Shown here one piece after another: positions 1 through 8,441 of a stretch of 62,647 bases of DNA. The notes below the pieces were generated by a model. That model was not told where the DNA came from. It ran no database searches and was given only the letters and a program-made list of their open reading frames with translations. Each line of letters opens with the position of its first letter. The stretch's first letter is position 1. Position numbers and translations under genes: made by a program. The stretch comes from Methanolobus sp. (GTDB lineage Archaea; Halobacteriota; Methanosarcinia; Methanosarcinales; Methanosarcinaceae): contig NZ_JAUXNK010000049.1 in the NCBI RefSeq assembly GCF_030682845.1, positions 1-62,647 of the forward strand, given 5' to 3'.

Positions 1-306
1 TACTGCTTTTTCAGGCGCCAGTATGCCAATGAATTTAACTGCGTTCTTATCGGAATTAAGAGAGAACGGATAATCAGGTTCTATCTTCAGGGAAACAGCA
101 TCCGCGCGGCCATAGCCTACGTTTTCTACTTTGATTCGGACATCCACATATTTACCTATCTCGGCAGGGTATGGGTCATAGTCCAGCACGTCCACTTTCA
201 GATTTGCACCGGAACTTGCAGATACCGGTGTGAATAATGTAAATATCATTCCAAGGCAGATCAATGTGCCTATAATCTTTCTTATAGTATCGTTTATCTC
301 AGTCAT
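1..306 (-). CDS. CARDB-type (COG1361) surface protein, N-terminal part, runs off left edge
   Basis: The first 102 residues of a secreted protein lie here; the rest is outside the window. Residues 1 to about 31 form a signal peptide with the hydrophobic core IGTLICLGMIFTLF ending near PVSA. The mature part (YDPYPAEIGKYVDVRIKVENVGYGR) is a beta-rich CARDB/NEW3-like segment. It closely resembles the start of the protein at 3617-4861 (QYQPIPAEIGEYVTVWVKVENRGFSR), so the two are paralogs. It lies 10 bp downstream of an ABC ATPase gene and is probably co-transcribed with it. By analogy with the paralog it should end in a membrane anchor, but that part cannot be seen. A role as extracellular partner of the ABC exporter is inference. 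Confidence 0.8.
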   Translation of the reverse strand, partial: MTEINDTIRKIIGTLICLGMIFTLFTPVSASSGANLKVDVLDYDPYPAEIGKYVDVRIKVENVGYGRADAVSLKIEPDYPFSLNSDKNAVKFIGILAPEKAV

Positions 307-316
307 CAGAACCACT

Positions 317-1027
317 TCAGTTATTTTTTATATATCCGTCTTTTATGAGCACGACCCTGTCTACATATTTTTGCATTTCAGGGTCGTGTGTGATCATCAC
401 TATAGTGCAGCCTTTGCGATGCAATTCAGAGAAGATACCCAGTATTTCTTCACTGGTCTTTGAATCCAGGTTACCTGTAGGCTCATCGGCAAGGATAAGG
501 GAAGGTTCATTTATCAGGGATCGGGCTATGGCAACTCTCTGGCGCTGCCCTCCTGAAAGCTCCGTTGGCCTGTGGTACATACGGTCATCAAGACCAACCA
601 GCTTTAGCAGGTCCTTTGCCCTTTGCGGGGCATTATGGCCCTTTTTTGAATTGGAGTAGGTAGGAAGCAGCACGTTCTCGTATGCACTCAGCCTCGGTAT
701 GAGGTTGAAGCTCTGGAACACAAAACCGATCTCAAAACCCCGAAGTTCTGCAAGCTCGTTTTCAGAGACGGAACATGTGTCCTTCCCCATGAGCACGACC
801 TTGCCGCTTGTAGGCCTGTCCAGGCATCCGATCATGTTCATCAGGGTGCTCTTGCCGGAACCGGATGGACCCATTATAGCAACAAATTCCCCTTTCTTCA
901 CGCAGAGATCGATCCCGTGGAGGATCGGGACTTCCATATCCCCCAGACGGTAGCTCTTCTTTAGATCGCAGATATCGATCACAACTGTGCTTTCTGAAAC
1001 TGAACTCTCCAAGTTCTTGCCAACCAT
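317..1027 (-). CDS. ABC transporter ATP-binding protein, LolD/MacB type
   Basis: A 236-residue ABC ATPase of the MacB/LolD export class. It has Walker [10 protein letters not shown] near residues 53-61, Q-loop VFQSFN, signature LSGGQRQR, Walker [13 protein letters not shown] and H-loop THD. The reading frame is open upstream to 1075, but the start is placed at the ATG at 1027 because AGAGGT precedes it by about 7 bases. It should energise a four-helix MacB-type permease at the inner face of the membrane. The partner permease is either the tandem pair upstream (1173-3605) or one beyond the left edge. It is followed after 10 bp by a CARDB surface-protein gene. A perfect 9-bp palindrome lies just upstream (1048-1073). 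Confidence 0.92.
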   Translation of the reverse strand: MVGKNLESSVSESTVVIDICDLKKSYRLGDMEVPILHGIDLCVKKGEFVAIMGPSGSGKSTLMNMIGCLDRPTSGKVVLMGKDTCSVSENELAELRGFEIGFVFQSFNLIPRLSAYENVLLPTYSNSKKGHNAPQRAKDLLKLVGLDDRMYHRPTELSGGQRQRVAIARSLINEPSLILADEPTGNLDSKTSEEILGIFSELHRKGCTIVMITHDPEMQKYVDRVVLIKDGYIKNN

Positions 1028-1047
1028 GCATATACCTCTAGTAACCA

Positions 1048-1073
1048 GTCGAAAAACTCGTCTATTTTTCGAC
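1048..1073. repeat. Perfect palindrome in the leader of the second ABC module
   Basis: GTCGAAAAA at 1048-1056 and TTTTTCGAC at 1065-1073 are exact inverted repeats around an 8-nt loop. They sit 21-46 bp upstream of the ATPase start at 1027, in a 145-bp AT-rich gap between the tandem permeases and the next module. The element could be a leader hairpin, an operator, or a transcription-termination signal between modules. Nearby, GTGCAACTAA occurs twice as a direct repeat (1144-1153 and 1161-1170), just upstream of the permease stop codon. Confidence 0.6.
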
Positions 1074-1172
1074 AAGTTAGACTATTGTGGCTTAGTACTT
1101 AAGAGTTTCTATGAATCGTCAAGTAGGTCTAATTACAAAAAGAGTGCAACTAATAAAAAAGTGCAACTAACA

Positions 1173-2387
1173 TTACTCATGCCTCAAGGCTTCCACAGGA
1201 TTCAGACCGGCGGCCCTGCTGGCAGGATAGACACCTGCAACCAGGCCGACAATAACTGAGATGAAAAAGCCCAGGAAGATCAGGTACATTGGAAAGATGC
1301 GCGGGATATTCAGATAGGTCTCGACGATGAACGATCCTGCCATTCCAAGCAGGGTTCCCAGGATACCTCCTATCACACCTACAACAATGGATTCCAGCAT
1401 GAAGAGTGTCAGGATGTCAGACCTGGCATAACCCAGGGATTTTAACAGACCGATCTCCTTTGTCCTCTCGGTCACAGTCACAAGCATGATGTTCATGATT
1501 CCAATAGAACCTACAAACAGAGCCACCAGAGCTATTATCGTTATCAGTATGGTAAGGGAATTGGAAAGCATGTCGAGTTGCTCCAGGATATCTGCCTGGT
1601 TGAATATGCGGTATGGCTTTGCATCCTCATTGTCAAGATCCCTCGCAGGGACACCGAGATTGCGGGCAAGACGCCTGTCCACTTCCTCAGACACCGACCT
1701 TACTGATTCCACGCTTGCAGTCTTTGCAGAAAAGCCGCTGTAGTCATCCACGCCCAGAATGTCGTTCATGGTCTGGATCGGGATATAGATGCTCACATCC
1801 CTGTCAGGCCCGCCTTGGACAAAAGTATTGTCCTCGCCTGTCAGTACGCCTTTGACCCTGAACTTCTGGGTCACGGTCGTACCGTCATTCCTGCGGAAAG
1901 TGATATCAACGTAATTCTTTACAGGGATACTCCTGCCAAATTTCTCTTCAGCTACATCTTTTCCAAGGACAGCCACATACCGGTCCTTGTCTGTGAGGAA
2001 ACTGCCGGATTCCACACGCAGGTTGGATATTTCCTGCGCATCCGCACTCACTCCCTGGACATCTATCTGCCGCGTCGAGGAAAGATAAGTGACAGCAGCT
2101 GTTTGCTGATTGAAAGCCGAAGCTCCCACCACACCAGGAGTGTTCTTTATCACTTCAAGCTGAGCGTCATAGAAAATATTCACATCCTGGCTGTATATGA
2201 TTATGAAATTGGAACCAAGCGAACCAAGTTCATCAGTGAAATACTGGTTGAAGCTGGCGCCAAGCGAGACATTGGCAACTACTGCTGCCACACCTATGAT
2301 AATACCAAGCGTGGTGAGGGCTGAGCGCAGCTTTGCACTCTTGATACTTCCAAGCGCTATGACCAATGCCTGCCTGATATCTATCAT
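1173..2387 (-). CDS. MacB-type ABC transporter permease (tandem copy 2)
   Basis: A 404-residue permease of the MacB/FtsX family. A first membrane helix lies near residues 20-45 (TTLGIIIGVAAVVANVSLGASF), followed by a large extracytoplasmic MacB_PCD domain (about 45-275), then three helices in the FtsX domain (about 280-305, 330-355, 370-392). It ends YPASRAAGLNPVEALRHE, the usual MacB/LolC terminus. It lies 3 bp downstream of a 404-residue paralog (2391-3605); conserved blocks such as ASFNQYFTDE and LARNLGVPARDLDN show a tandem duplication. MacB-type permeases work as dimers, so the pair may form a heterodimer. It probably belongs to the operon that starts at 5580. The substrate is unknown. 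Confidence 0.92.
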   Translation of the reverse strand: MIDIRQALVIALGSIKSAKLRSALTTLGIIIGVAAVVANVSLGASFNQYFTDELGSLGSNFIIIYSQDVNIFYDAQLEVIKNTPGVVGASAFNQQTAAVTYLSSTRQIDVQGVSADAQEISNLRVESGSFLTDKDRYVAVLGKDVAEEKFGRSIPVKNYVDITFRRNDGTTVTQKFRVKGVLTGEDNTFVQGGPDRDVSIYIPIQTMNDILGVDDYSGFSAKTASVESVRSVSEEVDRRLARNLGVPARDLDNEDAKPYRIFNQADILEQLDMLSNSLTILITIIALVALFVGSIGIMNIMLVTVTERTKEIGLLKSLGYARSDILTLFMLESIVVGVIGGILGTLLGMAGSFIVETYLNIPRIFPMYLIFLGFFISVIVGLVAGVYPASRAAGLNPVEALRHE

Positions 2388-2390
2388 ATA

Positions 2391-3605
2391 TTAGTCCTTC
2401 CTCAGTGCTTCGACCGGGTTCATCCTTGCCGCCTTATTGGCAGGATAAACACCTGCTATCAGACCAACACCTACAGCTACCACAAAACCAATAGCAATCT
2501 GTCCTATGGGGAAGATGTTAGGCAACTCAAGATAACTGTTCACCGCCAGAGCTGCGGTAACTCCTAGTACAACACCAAGCACACCACCTATCAGCCCCAC
2601 TACCATCGACTCTATGATAAACAGCACCAGAACATCCTTTTTAGTAAAACCCAAGGCTTTCATCAGACCTATCTCCCTGGTCCTTTCAGCAACTGTCACC
2701 AACATAATGTTCATTATGCCGATGGAACCTACCATGAGCGAGATCAGTGCAACCGATATCAGAAGGGAGGTCAGGGCCATAGATAACTGCCCTGTTTGCT
2801 CCAGTATCTCAAGCTGATCAAAGAGCACATAGGGTTTTGCATCATCATTATCAAGGTCCCTGTTTGGCACCCCGAGGCTGCGCGCCAGACGCCGGTCTAT
2901 CTCGTCCCCGGTGGTCCCTACAGCTTCAAGACTCTCGGCCTTGATGAAAAAACCTCCATAATAGCTGACCCCGAGTATCTCGTTCATGGTGGCGATAGGT
3001 ATGAAAATACGAATCTCCGGTTCGACTCCGGTCTGCGCAAAAGTTGTATTGGGATCTTGTATCACACCTTTGACTATAAATTTCCGGGTGACTACGCCTC
3101 CGTCCTCACGCCTGAAGGTAATCTCGATAGGATTCTTGACCGATATCCTCTTATCGAACTTCTCGTTGGCCACATCCGCACCCAGCACAGCCACGTACCT
3201 GTCATTATCGTCCAGGAATTCCCCCGATTCCATTACTATATTGGCGACCTCATCGTAGTCCTCGTTCACTCCCTGGATGTCTATCTGCCGAGACGTGGAA
3301 AGATAGGTTACCCTCGCCATCTGCTGATTTATAGGAGATACCCCGACCACCCCCGGAGTATTGCTTATAAGTTCAAGCTGGTTATCAAAGAAGATATTAG
3401 TGTTCTGGCTGTAGATGACAATGAAATTGGACCCCACAGCACCGATCTCATCGGTGAAGTACTGGTTGAAGCTGGCACCAAGGGTAACATTAGCTATCAC
3501 GGCAGCTACCCCTATGACAATACCAAGCGTTGTAAGGGCCGATCTGAGCTTGGAACTGCCAATACTTCCCAGCGATATACTGAATGACTGCCTCAGGTCC
3601 AACAT
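2391..3605 (-). CDS. MacB-type ABC transporter permease (tandem copy 1)
   Basis: A 404-residue MacB/FtsX-family permease with the same architecture as its downstream paralog: helix 1 around residues 20-45, an extracytoplasmic domain to about 275, and three C-terminal helices, ending YPANKAARMNPVEALRKD. The ATG at 3605 follows AGGTGCTGAGTTA, a suitable ribosome site. It lies 11 bp after the CARDB surface-protein gene and 3 bp before the second permease, so the order in transcription is ATPase, surface protein, permease, permease. Two permease genes with one ATPase suggest a heterodimeric transporter. No substrate-binding or cargo gene identifies what is moved. Confidence 0.92.
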   Translation of the reverse strand: MLDLRQSFSISLGSIGSSKLRSALTTLGIVIGVAAVIANVTLGASFNQYFTDEIGAVGSNFIVIYSQNTNIFFDNQLELISNTPGVVGVSPINQQMARVTYLSTSRQIDIQGVNEDYDEVANIVMESGEFLDDNDRYVAVLGADVANEKFDKRISVKNPIEITFRREDGGVVTRKFIVKGVIQDPNTTFAQTGVEPEIRIFIPIATMNEILGVSYYGGFFIKAESLEAVGTTGDEIDRRLARSLGVPNRDLDNDDAKPYVLFDQLEILEQTGQLSMALTSLLISVALISLMVGSIGIMNIMLVTVAERTREIGLMKALGFTKKDVLVLFIIESMVVGLIGGVLGVVLGVTAALAVNSYLELPNIFPIGQIAIGFVVAVGVGLIAGVYPANKAARMNPVEALRKD

Positions 3606-3616
3606 TAACTCAGCAC

Positions 3617-4861
3617 CTATTGCTTTTCCTTCCTTCGCTTATAAAGCATGTAGCCTCCGACGGCTATTGCTGCAAGCAACAGGAGAGCCAGTGCAATACC
3701 AAATCTGTTGTCCTCTTCCACAGAGACATTCCTGAGCTGCCGGACACCCACCTGACTTGAATGCTGGTTAGCTCCATTCCGATAGTCAGCGATTATGGTC
3801 AGGTTCCTCGGAGAAAGAGAATTGTTGTCTGAGGAAGTTGCCTGGAACTGGATGGTGAAGAGCTCATCCGGGTCCATTGAACCTATGAAATACTCCGAGG
3901 GGGAGAACTCAACGCCTTGCGCCTCAAGCCGTACGCTCACAGAGGAGAGCCTGTTGGGATGGATGTTCGCGACATCGAATTCAAGCTCGCCTGCACCATT
4001 CTCAAGAACAAGAGGGCTTGAAGGTATGACCCTTACAGAAGATGAGTCGATTCTTACCGGGATTCTCCAGCTGTTACTTAAGGCATGAGAATTTCCCACA
4101 ACCACAAGGTTAAGATAATACGTGCCATCCTCGATATCATCGCTCACTCTGATATTGTAGGTGAGGTTCACGGATTCCCCCGGACCTATAACACCGCTGC
4201 TTTGATAGGTGCCTGTCATTACTGTTATACCGTCAGTGCTCTCAAGAGAAGCAGATTGTATCCTGGCATTGGTATCAAATTCCTCTCCCCCTATAACCAC
4301 AGAGCCGGAGATGGCGGTGTTGGCTAAACTGAACCTGATAGTTCCTCTGTCACCGGGCATGAATACTTCTGGCTCCATGACAGGGCTCCCCATGATCTGC
4401 ACACTGCCCCTGCTGTCAAAGGTAACCGAGCCGACTCTTATATCGAACTCTTTCTGGTACCATACACCTTCAGTACCTTCCTGGTACCACACTTCTATTG
4501 ATTCGATGCCATCCCTTGCATTCTCATCAACAAAAAGACGGTACTCATGCACAGCTGCCCTACCCGGACTCAGCACCCCTGTGGTCTTGTCCGCATTCCC
4601 GGGAGAATCCAGAGTAAAAGGGTATTCAGGTACCATTCTTACTGAAACATCTTCTGCCCGTGAAAAGCCCCTGTTCTCCACCTTGACCCATACGGTCACA
4701 TATTCCCCTATCTCGGCAGGAATTGGCTGGTATTGCAATATGCTGACATCCAGGTCTGCTCCGGTTGCAGCTGTACACGGAGAGCAAAACAATACAGTTA
4801 ATAAGATGAGCCCAATCGCCCAGGTCGATATTCTCCACATTCTATGATAACTATATGACAT
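3617..4861 (-). CDS. Membrane-anchored CARDB-type (COG1361) surface protein
   Basis: A 414-residue protein with a signal peptide (hydrophobic stretch at about residues 13-32, ending PCTAATG). About 350 residues of beta-sandwich CARDB/NEW3-like repeats follow (IPAEIGEYVTVWVKVENRG; PGDRGTIRFSLANTA; GAGELEFDVANIHPNR). It ends in a single C-terminal helix (about 386-405) and a basic KRRKEKQ tail. The topology puts the repeats outside the cell. The gene lies between an ABC ATPase (14 bp upstream) and two permeases (11 bp downstream), so a role as extracellular adaptor or receptor of the transporter is inferred. The COG1361 family is S-layer-related but its biochemical role is not established. It stops at TAG, and the next in-frame stop is three sense codons further on. 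Confidence 0.85.
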   Translation of the reverse strand: MSYSYHRMWRISTWAIGLILLTVLFCSPCTAATGADLDVSILQYQPIPAEIGEYVTVWVKVENRGFSRAEDVSVRMVPEYPFTLDSPGNADKTTGVLSPGRAAVHEYRLFVDENARDGIESIEVWYQEGTEGVWYQKEFDIRVGSVTFDSRGSVQIMGSPVMEPEVFMPGDRGTIRFSLANTAISGSVVIGGEEFDTNARIQSASLESTDGITVMTGTYQSSGVIGPGESVNLTYNIRVSDDIEDGTYYLNLVVVGNSHALSNSWRIPVRIDSSSVRVIPSSPLVLENGAGELEFDVANIHPNRLSSVSVRLEAQGVEFSPSEYFIGSMDPDELFTIQFQATSSDNNSLSPRNLTIIADYRNGANQHSSQVGVRQLRNVSVEEDNRFGIALALLLLAAIAVGGYMLYKRRKEKQ

Positions 4862-4875
4862 CTGATATCTCCTCC

Positions 4876-5580
4876 TCAGGTTGCACCAATCACTCCGTCC
4901 TTTAGATGAACCACCCTGTCAGCATATTCCGCAAGATTGGGGTCATGGGTGATCATTATGATCGTCCTGCCTTTACTGTGAAGCTCTTCAAAAATGTTCA
5001 TGATCTCCTTTCCGCTCTTTGAGTCAAGATTGCCGGTTGGCTCATCGGCCAGTATGAGAGAAGGGTCATTGATCAAAGCCCGTGCAATTGCCACCCTCTG
5101 TTGCTGTCCGCCGGAGAGCGCCGTGGGTTTGTAATTCATGCGGTCCTGCAATCCTACCAGCCCTATGAGTTCCTTTGCCTTCTTCCTGCCGTCTATTCCT
5201 TCCTTTTTGTTGGCATATGTCGGTAGCTCCACATTCTGAAGAGCACTAAGCCGGGGAACAAGGTTAAAGGTCTGGAATACAAAACCGATCTCAAAACCCC
5301 TGAGTCGTGCGAGTTCGTTATCTGTGAGCTGGTTGACGTCTTTTCCCATTATGAGGACCATTCCACAGGTCGGCCTGTCCAGACATCCTATCATATTCAT
5401 AAGAGTGCTCTTCCCTGAGCCGGACGGGCCCATTATCGCGACGAACTCGCCCTTTTTCACGGACAGATCTATGCTTTTCAGGATAGGCACTTCCATATCC
5501 CCAACCTGATAACTTTTGCACAGGCTGACAAGTTCAATAACAGGCTCTCTTTTATCGATGGTTTCGCTTGACTCAGCCAT
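4876..5580 (-). CDS. ABC transporter ATP-binding protein, LolD/MacB type; first gene of leftward operon
   Basis: A 234-residue ATPase with Walker [11 protein letters not shown]-loop VFQTFN, signature LSGGQQQR, Walker [13 protein letters not shown] and H-loop THD. The frame extends to 5595, but the ATG at 5580 is preceded by GGGGAATAACT, so the shorter start is chosen. It is very similar to the ATPase at 317-1027 (both contain GDMEVPIL and [11 protein letters not shown]), so the two modules arose by duplication. It is the first gene of the leftward operon with a surface protein and two permeases, and it faces the rightward operon across a 259-bp intergenic region. Confidence 0.93.
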   Translation of the reverse strand: MAESSETIDKREPVIELVSLCKSYQVGDMEVPILKSIDLSVKKGEFVAIMGPSGSGKSTLMNMIGCLDRPTCGMVLIMGKDVNQLTDNELARLRGFEIGFVFQTFNLVPRLSALQNVELPTYANKKEGIDGRKKAKELIGLVGLQDRMNYKPTALSGGQQQRVAIARALINDPSLILADEPTGNLDSKSGKEIMNIFEELHSKGRTIIMITHDPNLAEYADRVVHLKDGVIGAT

Positions 5581-5696
5581 AGTTATTCCCCGCACATAAC
5601 ACTGGATTCATCTTTCCGGGGTCTAAATATCCGGCCCGGAATGTCTTTACAAATTAATAAATGAAATAAACGATTACAGATAAAGAAGACATGTCT

Positions 5697-5760
5697 TAAA
5701 ATATAAATTGTTGCTTTGGATTGAAGTTCTAAAAACATTAATAGCAAAATATAAATATAT
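5697..5760. promoter_or_regulatory. Divergent promoter region between the two ABC operons
   Basis: The AT-rich intergenic stretch 5596-5839 must drive both operons. On the plus strand AAAATATAAATATAT at 5746-5760 is a good archaeal TATA box; transcription would begin near 5785, about 55 bases before the start at 5840. On the minus strand TTTATATTTTAA (about 5697-5709) would serve the operon that begins at 5580. No operator repeat stands out. Assigned by sequence only. Confidence 0.5.
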
Positions 5761-5839
5761 CTGTCGCCTAAAAGAGTTGGCTATTAATAGTCAAGTTTGA
5801 ATATACACATATCAAACCTGATTTCGCGGAGGTAGAAAT

Positions 5840-6454
5840 ATGCTGGAAGTACTGACAGACCCAAACGGGTTTTTTAAAAGAAAAAATAATGAAGAGATTG
5901 AATTTAAAACGCCTTTGTTGATAATACTGCTGATGGCAGCGGTCGGGGCCATCACTGCTGTGATAGTGATGCAGAATGTGATAGGAGGACTTCCAGAGGA
6001 AGCCGCAGCTTTTGCCGGGATTGGAACAGTGTTAGCGGTAGTAGGTGCAGTAATTGGAACTTTTGTTATGTGGGCGGTTTACAGCGCAATATTTTACGTG
6101 ATCTCCATGCTCTTCAACGGTGAAGGAAGTTTTAAAAGAGTAATGGAATTTGTATCATACGGATTTATACCTTCCATCATAAGTTCCATAATTTCTGCGA
6201 TCTTTACAAGCAGGGCCTATTCTAACATTGACTTCACCGATCCAATGATCGCAGATACATTGCTCTCTGATCCAACCCTTCGGATTGCCGGGATAGTGGG
6301 AATAATTTTCATGCTATGGAGCGCGAATATATGGATATTTGCACTGGTCCATTCCAGGAATTTGTCTGTTAAGAATGCAGCAATTACCGTGGGAGTGCCT
6401 ATACTGCTATACGTTCTTTATACATTATATACACTCAGGATATTTGGTGCATGA
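5840..6454 (+). CDS. Yip1-domain membrane protein
   Basis: A 204-residue integral membrane protein. After a short cytoplasmic start (VLTDPNGFFKRKNNEE) it has about five hydrophobic helices, near residues 28-50, 58-90, 100-120, 148-170 and 175-200. The DPNGFF start and overall helix pattern match the Yip1 domain family, which in prokaryotes has no defined biochemical role. The ATG at 5840 follows GGAGGTAGAAAT. Its last codons overlap the start of the CARDB surface-protein gene (ATGA, 6451-6454), so the two are translationally coupled and probably work together with the ABC transporter downstream. Confidence 0.8.
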   Translation: MLEVLTDPNGFFKRKNNEEIEFKTPLLIILLMAAVGAITAVIVMQNVIGGLPEEAAAFAGIGTVLAVVGAVIGTFVMWAVYSAIFYVISMLFNGEGSFKRVMEFVSYGFIPSIISSIISAIFTSRAYSNIDFTDPMIADTLLSDPTLRIAGIVGIIFMLWSANIWIFALVHSRNLSVKNAAITVGVPILLYVLYTLYTLRIFGA

Positions 6455-7743
6455 AAGTGAGAAATGTCTTCAGAACACTTGTTGCGGCCTTCCTTGTTAT
6501 GGTCGTATTTTCCACTTTTTCCCTTGCAGCTACCAGCGAAGTCCGCCCGACGGTCACGCTGAGCTATGAGATCGAACCTGAAGTATTCATGCCGGGGGAT
6601 ACAGGCACAATCACTGTCATCCTGCAGAACATGGCCACCGGAGGGATGTACGTAACCGAGGATGCTAAAACACTGAGCATGAATGCGTACATCGCCAGTG
6701 CGACCATAGGCGGGAACGGTAATTTTGAGATACTTGACAGTGGCTACAGCAACATCGGCCTCCTTGGACCAAAGGACTCACTGAAGCTTTCCTTCAATGT
6801 CAAAGCAAAGAATAATGCTGCCTTAGGAACACATTTCCTGAATCTGCAGCTCATCGGCGGGAGCAATATGTACGACCTGAACTACAGGATCCCTGTCAAG
6901 GTTGATGACCGTGACCTGAAGATCATTCTGTCAGATGTACCTTCCACTCTTATGAACGAGGTTTCCACCATTAGTGTAGAAGTAGTTAACAGAAGGCCAA
7001 ATGCAGTAACAAGCGTCATCATAAGTCCGGAATGCGAAGGTATGGTATTTACACCTTCCGAATATTTTATCGGGGCAATTCCTTCAGGAGAGAAATCAAC
7101 TGCTACCTTCACGCTGAACACTATGTACAGCAGTGCGGAGAAAAGGGATATGTCCTTCACAGGATCCTACTTTAATGGTGACAACCTCCGCCAGACCGTT
7201 AAGACCACAAGAGAAGTGGAGGTCATTGAACAGCATTCCCTCATTTTTACATCGCTTGATGTGAGCAGAACAGGAAACCGATACACAGTCTCGGGAGACC
7301 TGAACAATTTCGGGACCACTGATGCAAGGAATGTGATGGTGTCTGTGGCGGAGTCTGACAATGTGGTACCTGCCCAGCCTTATGCAAGATATTATATTGG
7401 TACGCTTGAAGCGGATGATTTCAGCAGTTTCGAACTATCTGCACAAGTATTATCCAGTGATACCTCAAGCATACCTATCGTTATCGAGTTCAGGGACCCA
7501 AATAATGCATACATGTCGGTTCGGGAGAACATCCCAATTGGCAGTAACACCCTTACTTCTGCTTCCACCAGTGCAGAGGACATGGACAGCCCGATGCTCC
7601 TCTGGGCAGTGGCAGGAATACTTGCTATCGGAATAACTGCACTGATCTATAATTCATGGAAGAAGCGCAAGGAAGATGAAGGCAGTTTGCAACCTGAAGA
7701 AGAAGAAGAAGAGGAAGACGATGGGGAGATCCTTGACTCTTGA
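6451..7743 (+). CDS. Membrane-anchored CARDB-type (COG1361) surface protein with acidic tail
   Basis: A 430-residue protein starting within the stop of the Yip1 gene. Residues 1-27 are a signal peptide (LVAAFLVMVVFSTFSLAA). Beta-rich repeats follow, including EVFMPGDTGTITVILQNMA and an FTPSEYFIGAIPSGEK motif shared with the protein at 3617-4861. A single helix lies at about 387-406, followed by a cytoplasmic tail that becomes strongly acidic (PEEEEEEEDD). It overlaps or closely abuts an ABC ATPase gene. The most likely topology is a large extracellular part with a short inside tail. An adaptor role for the adjacent exporter is inferred from position only. Confidence 0.85.
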   Translation: MKVRNVFRTLVAAFLVMVVFSTFSLAATSEVRPTVTLSYEIEPEVFMPGDTGTITVILQNMATGGMYVTEDAKTLSMNAYIASATIGGNGNFEILDSGYSNIGLLGPKDSLKLSFNVKAKNNAALGTHFLNLQLIGGSNMYDLNYRIPVKVDDRDLKIILSDVPSTLMNEVSTISVEVVNRRPNAVTSVIISPECEGMVFTPSEYFIGAIPSGEKSTATFTLNTMYSSAEKRDMSFTGSYFNGDNLRQTVKTTREVEVIEQHSLIFTSLDVSRTGNRYTVSGDLNNFGTTDARNVMVSVAESDNVVPAQPYARYYIGTLEADDFSSFELSAQVLSSDTSSIPIVIEFRDPNNAYMSVRENIPIGSNTLTSASTSAEDMDSPMLLWAVAGILAIGITALIYNSWKKRKEDEGSLQPEEEEEEEDDGEILDS

Positions 7744-7754
7744 AAGGTGCCAAC

Positions 7755-8441
7755 ATGCCAGAAACCATTGCAGACATCAGAAAAGTGACAAAGATCTACA
7801 CTCTGGGCGAGAATAAGATATATGCCCTTAACAAGGTGAGCGCAAAGATAGAGAAGGGAGATTTTGTCACCATAATGGGCTCTTCGGGCTCCGGTAAGAG
7901 CACCCTCCTTAATATGCTTGGCTGTCTTGACCTGCCCACAAGCGGAAAAGTGCTGATCAATAATACAGACCTTTCTAAACTCGATGATGAAGGGCTTACC
8001 TCCCTCAGAAGGAACAATATCGGCTTTATTTTCCAGCAATTCAATCTTATCCAGACCCTTACAGCTGTGGAGAATGTGGAAATCCCCATGATATTCAACG
8101 GGGCTTCTCCCGGAAAACGTAGAAAGAGAGCACTGAAGCTGCTACAGAGAGCCCAGCTTCCACCGGAGTATGCTGATCACAAGCCCAATGAACTATCAGG
8201 AGGGCAGCAGCAGAGGGTCGCAATAGCCAGGGCCCTTGCAAATAACCCCACGATACTGCTTGCTGATGAACCCACAGGTAACTTGGACTCTAAGACAGGA
8301 CACGGTGTCATGGAGCTCCTCAGGGAACTCAACCAGGCAGGCACCACCGTGATAGTGGTCACCCATGATCCCAGGATGGAAGAGTATTCCCGAACTACTA
8401 TAAGGCTGCAGGACGGAGAGGTCGTTAATGAGAATCCCTGA
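7755..8441 (+). CDS. ABC transporter ATP-binding protein, LolD/MacB type
   Basis: A 228-residue ATPase with Walker A GSSGSGKST, Q-loop IFQQFN, signature LSGGQQQR, Walker [13 protein letters not shown] and H-loop THD. The frame is open from 7740, but ATG 7755 follows AAAGGTGCCAAC and gives a normal N-terminus. It is more divergent from the two leftward ATPases than they are from each other. Its end overlaps the permease gene at 8428 by 14 bp, so ATPase and permease are coupled. It would power the MacB-type permease that follows. Confidence 0.93.
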   Translation: MPETIADIRKVTKIYTLGENKIYALNKVSAKIEKGDFVTIMGSSGSGKSTLLNMLGCLDLPTSGKVLINNTDLSKLDDEGLTSLRRNNIGFIFQQFNLIQTLTAVENVEIPMIFNGASPGKRRKRALKLLQRAQLPPEYADHKPNELSGGQQQRVAIARALANNPTILLADEPTGNLDSKTGHGVMELLRELNQAGTTVIVVTHDPRMEEYSRTTIRLQDGEVVNENP

